Assembly: GCA_051960215.1 (NCBI GenBank)
Contig: JBQCEN010000235.1
Coordinates: 1-26,931 of the forward strand
Origin: Pararhizobium_B sp051960215
GTDB taxonomy: Bacteria; Pseudomonadota; Alphaproteobacteria; Rhizobiales; Rhizobiaceae
Direction: 5' to 3'
DNA length: 26,931 nt
Positions 25,001 through 26,931 of this stretch are shown in pieces. The number at the start of each line of letters is the position of its first letter. Within the stretch, counting starts at the first letter, position 1. The position numbers were made by a program, and so were the translations under genes. Below the pieces are notes generated by a model, which saw nothing but the letters and a program-made list of their open reading frames with translations, searched no databases and was not told where the DNA came from.

Positions 25001-25421
25001 GGAGGAAGAGGCCGCCGCCGACAGGCCGGCACCCGAAGGCACGCGTCTCGAAACGATCCTCGTCGTCGAGGATGACGACGATGTGCGCGCTTACGCCGTC
25101 GAGGTCCTGCGCGAGCTCGGCTACAGGGTCCTCGAGGCGCACGACGGACCGTCCGCCCTGCGCCTCCTGGACCGGCAGGACGGACGGGTCGATCTCCTGC
25201 TGTCCGATATGGTGCTGCCGGGCGGCATGAGCGGAGCCGACATCGCCGGCAAGGCGTGCGACCTGCTGCCCGACCTCAAGGTGCTGTTCACCACGGGGTA
25301 TGCGCGCGACACGATCTTTCACCACGGCCGGATCGACGCCGGCGTGCACCTCCTGACGAAACCATTCGCCTTCACCGAGTTGGCTGCGAAGGTCCGGGAC
25401 GTGCTCGACGGGCGAGCCTAG
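22053..25421 (+). CDS. Hybrid sensor histidine kinase (PAS-PAS-GAF-PAS-PAS-HisKA-HATPase-REC)
   Basis: This 1122-residue protein has no membrane helix and is probably a cytoplasmic sensor. Approximate order: PAS (40-155), PAS (170-295, with HPDD and DGSLGWTQSRAVPIRDDEGRI), GAF (310-455), PAS (465-585), PAS (615-730), HisKA with GGVAHDFNNLL and phospho-accepting His759, HATPase with NLAVNARDAMPEGG, DTGTGM and GTGLGLSQVYGF, and a C-terminal receiver with VVEDDDDVR, phosphorylated Asp1052 in LLSDMVLPGG, and LLTKPF. The kinase core is HisKA-type, not HWE. ATG 22053 has GGGGAG 10 bases upstream; a TTG at 22008 would add 15 residues without a ribosome-binding site. The receiver implies phosphotransfer to a separate Hpt protein or phosphatase-type control; no partner regulator is adjacent. 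The EcfG-like promoter suggests that it is itself a stress-response gene. The signal is unknown. Confidence 0.95.
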   Translation: MREIQCDLSTSAGNAAPSFLVGGGETGRLIASHDWAATPLGPVEGWPQSLRTATSILLRSPVPIVMLWGDDGIMLYNDAYSMFAGGRHPALLGSKVREGWPEVADFNDKVMKVGLAGGTLAYEDQELTLYRHGRPEQVWMNLDYSPVLDESGKPAGVICILNETTERIAVERRAKESAERFRAFVTASSSSMYRMSPDWTEMRQLDGQGFLSDTETPSTDWLEAYIHPDDQPHVKAAIQRAIANETTFELEHRVRLADGSLGWTQSRAVPIRDDEGRIIKWFGAAADVTERKRGEALRAAQSRVLQLAVQDTPLADALDAIVTTVEDLSPAGMIGSILLMDEDGLHLRHGAAPSLPAAYNAAIDGLVIGPAVGSCGTAAYRKAPVYVRDIAVDPLWADFRDLALAHRLRACWSTPILSGQGNVLGTFAMYYRTPRAPNPADEELVDFVVHTAALVIECKRADAALRSSEEQFRTFAESMANPAWAALPDGRLDWFNGRVYEYTGTVQDDLDSDAWVRIVHPDDVDRVVGSWTASLRTGANFQEEFRLRRADGTYRWHIARALPVRDGAGRITRWIGTSTDIQDVMEAREVLARSREELEVRVEEALAGRKLWADIFETSDALIGVLDPDYRFLAMNRSYADEFQRIYGIRPQVGDRLPALLASMPEHQEAALAVWRRALQGEKFTITEEFGDPARERPCYELSYDTLHDRDGNLIGAFQYAVDVTERLRSQTRLADAEAALRQSQKMEAVGQLTGGVAHDFNNLLQIVTGNLDMLLRRLPENEARLRRAASNAMTGAKRAAALTQRLLAFSRRQPLQPKVISVNRLVTGMSDLLRRTLGETIDVEIPLGDGLWPVEADPNQLEAAILNLAVNARDAMPEGGRLTIATANARLDGHGAEAASVPPGEYVMISISDTGTGMDKGTMTKVFEPFFTTKEVGKGTGLGLSQVYGFVKQSGGDVKISSEVGAGTAVRIYLPRLFDDAAEEEAAADRPAPEGTRLETILVVEDDDDVRAYAVEVLRELGYRVLEAHDGPSALRLLDRQDGRVDLLLSDMVLPGGMSGADIAGKACDLLPDLKVLFTTGYARDTIFHHGRIDAGVHLLTKPFAFTELAAKVRDVLDGRA

Positions 25422-25525
25422 ATCGCTTCCACGTTTTTGTTGAATCGCGAAAACGGCCTGTCCTTTTGTCCTGTCGCGCTTCCGGAAAGCCGGTTTCCAC
25501 TTTTCCTGGAAACGCTCTGGATCGC
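25422..25525 (-). repeat. Short interspersed palindromic repeat, copy 2 (inverted)
   Basis: The core at 25484-25516 is the reverse complement of 21688-21720 with 2 mismatches in 33 bases. The flank toward the kinase carries a GCGAAAAC-type segment also seen in copy 1. The element begins directly after the kinase stop codon (TAG 25419-25421) and may end its transcript or stabilise the mRNA. Confidence 0.7.
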
Positions 25526-25665
25526 GTCGTTTCACCGCAGGTCCCGCGCGCAATGCCGCTAGGAAGTCCGACTGCCGGCCCCGGCGGCAGCCTGGCGGGC
25601 GTGCGCGCCGCCGCGCATGAGGAACATCGGTCGCCGTGAAGCCTTTGGGCAGCGGAGGCCGCGTC

Positions 25666-26685
25666 ATGGCGATCAGGTTGAAGCCGCTCCCCGAACAGGT
25701 CATGCTGATCACCGGCGCCAGCTCGGGTATCGGCCTTGCGACGGCACGGACCGCGGCGGCGCGCGGCGCCCGGCTGATGCTCGTCTCGCGCGACGAAACG
25801 GCACTCCGACGGATCTGCAGCGACATCGACGCCGCCGGCGGGACGGCAGGCTTCGCGGTGGCGGATGTCGGCGACCTCAGGCAACTGCGGGAAGCCGCGG
25901 ACAAGGCGATGGCGCGCTTCGGCCGCATCGACACCTGGGTGAGCAACGCCGGCGTCGCCATCTACGGGCGGCTCATCGACACGCCCTTCGACGAACACGA
26001 GCGGCTTTTCCGGACCGACTATTTCGGGACGGTCAACAGCGCCACGCTCGCGATCGAACATCTGCGCGAGCGCGGCGGCGCGCTGATTGCCGTCGGCTCG
26101 ATCGTCTCAGACATCCCGACGCCCGTGCTCGGCGCCTACGCGGCAGCCAAGCACGCCGTCAAGGGCTTCATCGAAAGCCTCGCGCTTGAGGTGCATGCCG
26201 ACGGCATCCCGGTTTCGATCACGCTGATCAAGCCCGCCGGCATGGACACGCCGATCGGCCAGCACGCGGCGAACCATGGAGCGGGCGAAGCGCTGATACC
26301 GCCGCCGGTCTACGATCCGCAACTCGTCGCCGACGCCATCCTTCATGCCGCCGAGCACCCCTGTCGGAGCATCACGGTCGGCGGCGTCGGGCGCCTTCAG
26401 GTGCTGGCGGGCGTCCACTTCCCGGCTCTGCTCCACTGGATAACCCCCTTCATGCGACGCAGGCTGTTCGACCAAGGGTCGCCCGCCACGCCGGGGGATG
26501 CTCTGTTCTCGCCCCGCGCAAATGGCCGCGAACGGTCCGGGAAGGAACGCGCCCGGCGCTTCAGTCTCTATACGGCGGCGCAGGTGCGGCCGTCGGCCAA
26601 AGCGGCACTGACGGCAGCCGCGCTCGGCGGCCTGGCCTACGTTCTCTGGAAGATGCGCGAGCCAGGCCACGGGAATGGGCGGTGA
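25666..26685 (+). CDS. Short-chain dehydrogenase/reductase with C-terminal membrane anchor
   Basis: The 339-residue protein has a classical SDR domain over its first 250 or so residues: LITGASSGIG for NAD(P) binding, the NAG motif (VSNAGVAIYG), catalytic Ser in AVGSIVSD and the YAAAKHAVKG catalytic Tyr-Lys pair. An arginine after the second strand (VSRDE) suggests NADP preference. The C-terminal extension has a polar, Arg-rich stretch and a hydrophobic helix (KAALTAAALGGLAYVLWKM), so it may be tethered to the membrane. ATG 25666 has GGAGG 7 bases upstream; the GTG at 25636 lacks a ribosome-binding site. Substrate unknown. It is separated from the kinase by 244 bases that include the repeat, so it is probably its own unit; no EcfG motif was found before it. 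Confidence 0.92.
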   Translation: MAIRLKPLPEQVMLITGASSGIGLATARTAAARGARLMLVSRDETALRRICSDIDAAGGTAGFAVADVGDLRQLREAADKAMARFGRIDTWVSNAGVAIYGRLIDTPFDEHERLFRTDYFGTVNSATLAIEHLRERGGALIAVGSIVSDIPTPVLGAYAAAKHAVKGFIESLALEVHADGIPVSITLIKPAGMDTPIGQHAANHGAGEALIPPPVYDPQLVADAILHAAEHPCRSITVGGVGRLQVLAGVHFPALLHWITPFMRRRLFDQGSPATPGDALFSPRANGRERSGKERARRFSLYTAAQVRPSAKAALTAAALGGLAYVLWKMREPGHGNGR

Positions 26686-26843
26686 ACCCGGTCGCGCAAA
26701 AGGCGCAGTGCCCACCGCTGCCGAAGCAGCTTCGCGGCTTCAGATGAGCCGGCTGAGGGGGTTCTGCCGCGAGCCCGCGAGGAGAGCAAAGGACGCGGCC
26801 GCCCGTTCGACGGCCGTCGTTTCGGCCTGCGCGCCAGTCACGC

Positions 26844-26931
26844 ATGGCTCAGGTGAAGATCATTCCCGATATTTCCATCGGTCGAGGGATCGCTGCGCCT
26901 GCCTTTTTCGCCGTAGCGCTCACCATTGCTT
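26844..26931 (+). CDS. Possible start of a membrane or exported protein, cut by window edge
   Basis: From ATG 26844 a frame stays open to the window end (29 codons): MAQVKIIPDISIGRG, then a hydrophobic run (IAAPAFFAVALTIA). This could be a first membrane helix. There is no clear ribosome-binding site before the ATG, so the call is weak. Between 26686 and 26843 I see only a short GAAGC-A-GCTTC dyad and no gene. Confidence 0.3.
   Translation, partial: MAQVKIIPDISIGRGIAAPAFFAVALTIA

Noticed and set aside
25621..25645. GGAAC before the SDR gene as an EcfG-type -35 box
   Set aside because: No GTT occurs at the required spacing (CCTT or CTTT is found instead).
23289..25961. 890-codon open frame on the minus strand across the hybrid kinase
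   Set aside because: It is antisense to the kinase; the sense frame has all expected kinase and receiver motifs.
26720..26745. GAAGC-A-GCTTC dyad after the SDR gene as an intrinsic terminator
   Set aside because: The loop is a single base and no run of T follows, so termination is not supported.
1..26931. CRISPR arrays, tRNA or rRNA genes, insertion sequences and integrase sites
   Set aside because: I looked for regularly spaced repeats, conserved RNA gene segments and transposase motifs and found none. The only repeat is the inverted interspersed element near the kinase.

Overview
The window is GC-rich, densely packed DNA from an alphaproteobacterium, most likely Hyphomicrobiales (Rhizobiales). 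The assignment rests on gene content (a full hopanoid locus with dxs and ispH), on short interspersed repeats of a kind I associate with rhizobial genomes, and on promoter-like motifs matching the alphaproteobacterial general-stress sigma factor EcfG. An Aurantimonadaceae-like host is possible but is a guess.

Layout. (1) 1-582: the C-terminal half of an MFS transporter. (2) 764-4943, + strand: dxs, ispH and hpnH, a tight operon supplying isoprenoid precursor and the adenosylhopane-forming radical SAM enzyme. (3) 4887-11671, - strand: hpnB, an hpnC-hpnD gene fusion, hpnE, shc (hpnF) and hpnG, nearly all touching or overlapping; this operon turns farnesyl diphosphate into squalene and then hopene, and opens the adenosylhopane side chain. 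(4) 11774-12793, + strand: hpnA, divergent from hpnB. (5) 12797-20535, - strand: a seven-gene run (HpnB-like glycosyltransferase, AI-2E-type membrane protein, cyclopropane fatty acid synthase, YkoP-like protein, hpnI, hpnJ, hpnK) that adds an amino-sugar/cyclitol head group to bacteriohopanetetrol and couples this to another membrane-lipid modification. (6) 20912-21655, + strand: two small secreted basic proteins. (7) 22053-25421, + strand: a large PAS/GAF hybrid histidine kinase, near inverted copies of a short interspersed repeat. (8) 25666-26685, + strand: an SDR oxidoreductase with a C-terminal membrane anchor, then a possible gene start running off the edge.

Together the genes encode a nearly complete path from pyruvate/glyceraldehyde-3-phosphate (Dxs, IspH) through FPP, presqualene diphosphate, hydroxysqualene, squalene (HpnD, HpnC, HpnE) and hopene (Shc) to adenosylhopane (HpnH), ribosylhopane (HpnG), and glycosylated and cyclitol-ether bacteriohopanetetrol (HpnI, HpnK, HpnJ). 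hpnN, hpnO and hpnP are not in the window.

The two most notable observations are the single uninterrupted reading frame joining HpnC and HpnD, with both active sites intact, and EcfG-type promoter motifs (GGAAC-N16/17-nGTT) in front of five transcription units: dxs, hpnB, the hpnIJK operon, a small secreted protein and the hybrid kinase. The latter suggests that the locus belongs to the general stress response.
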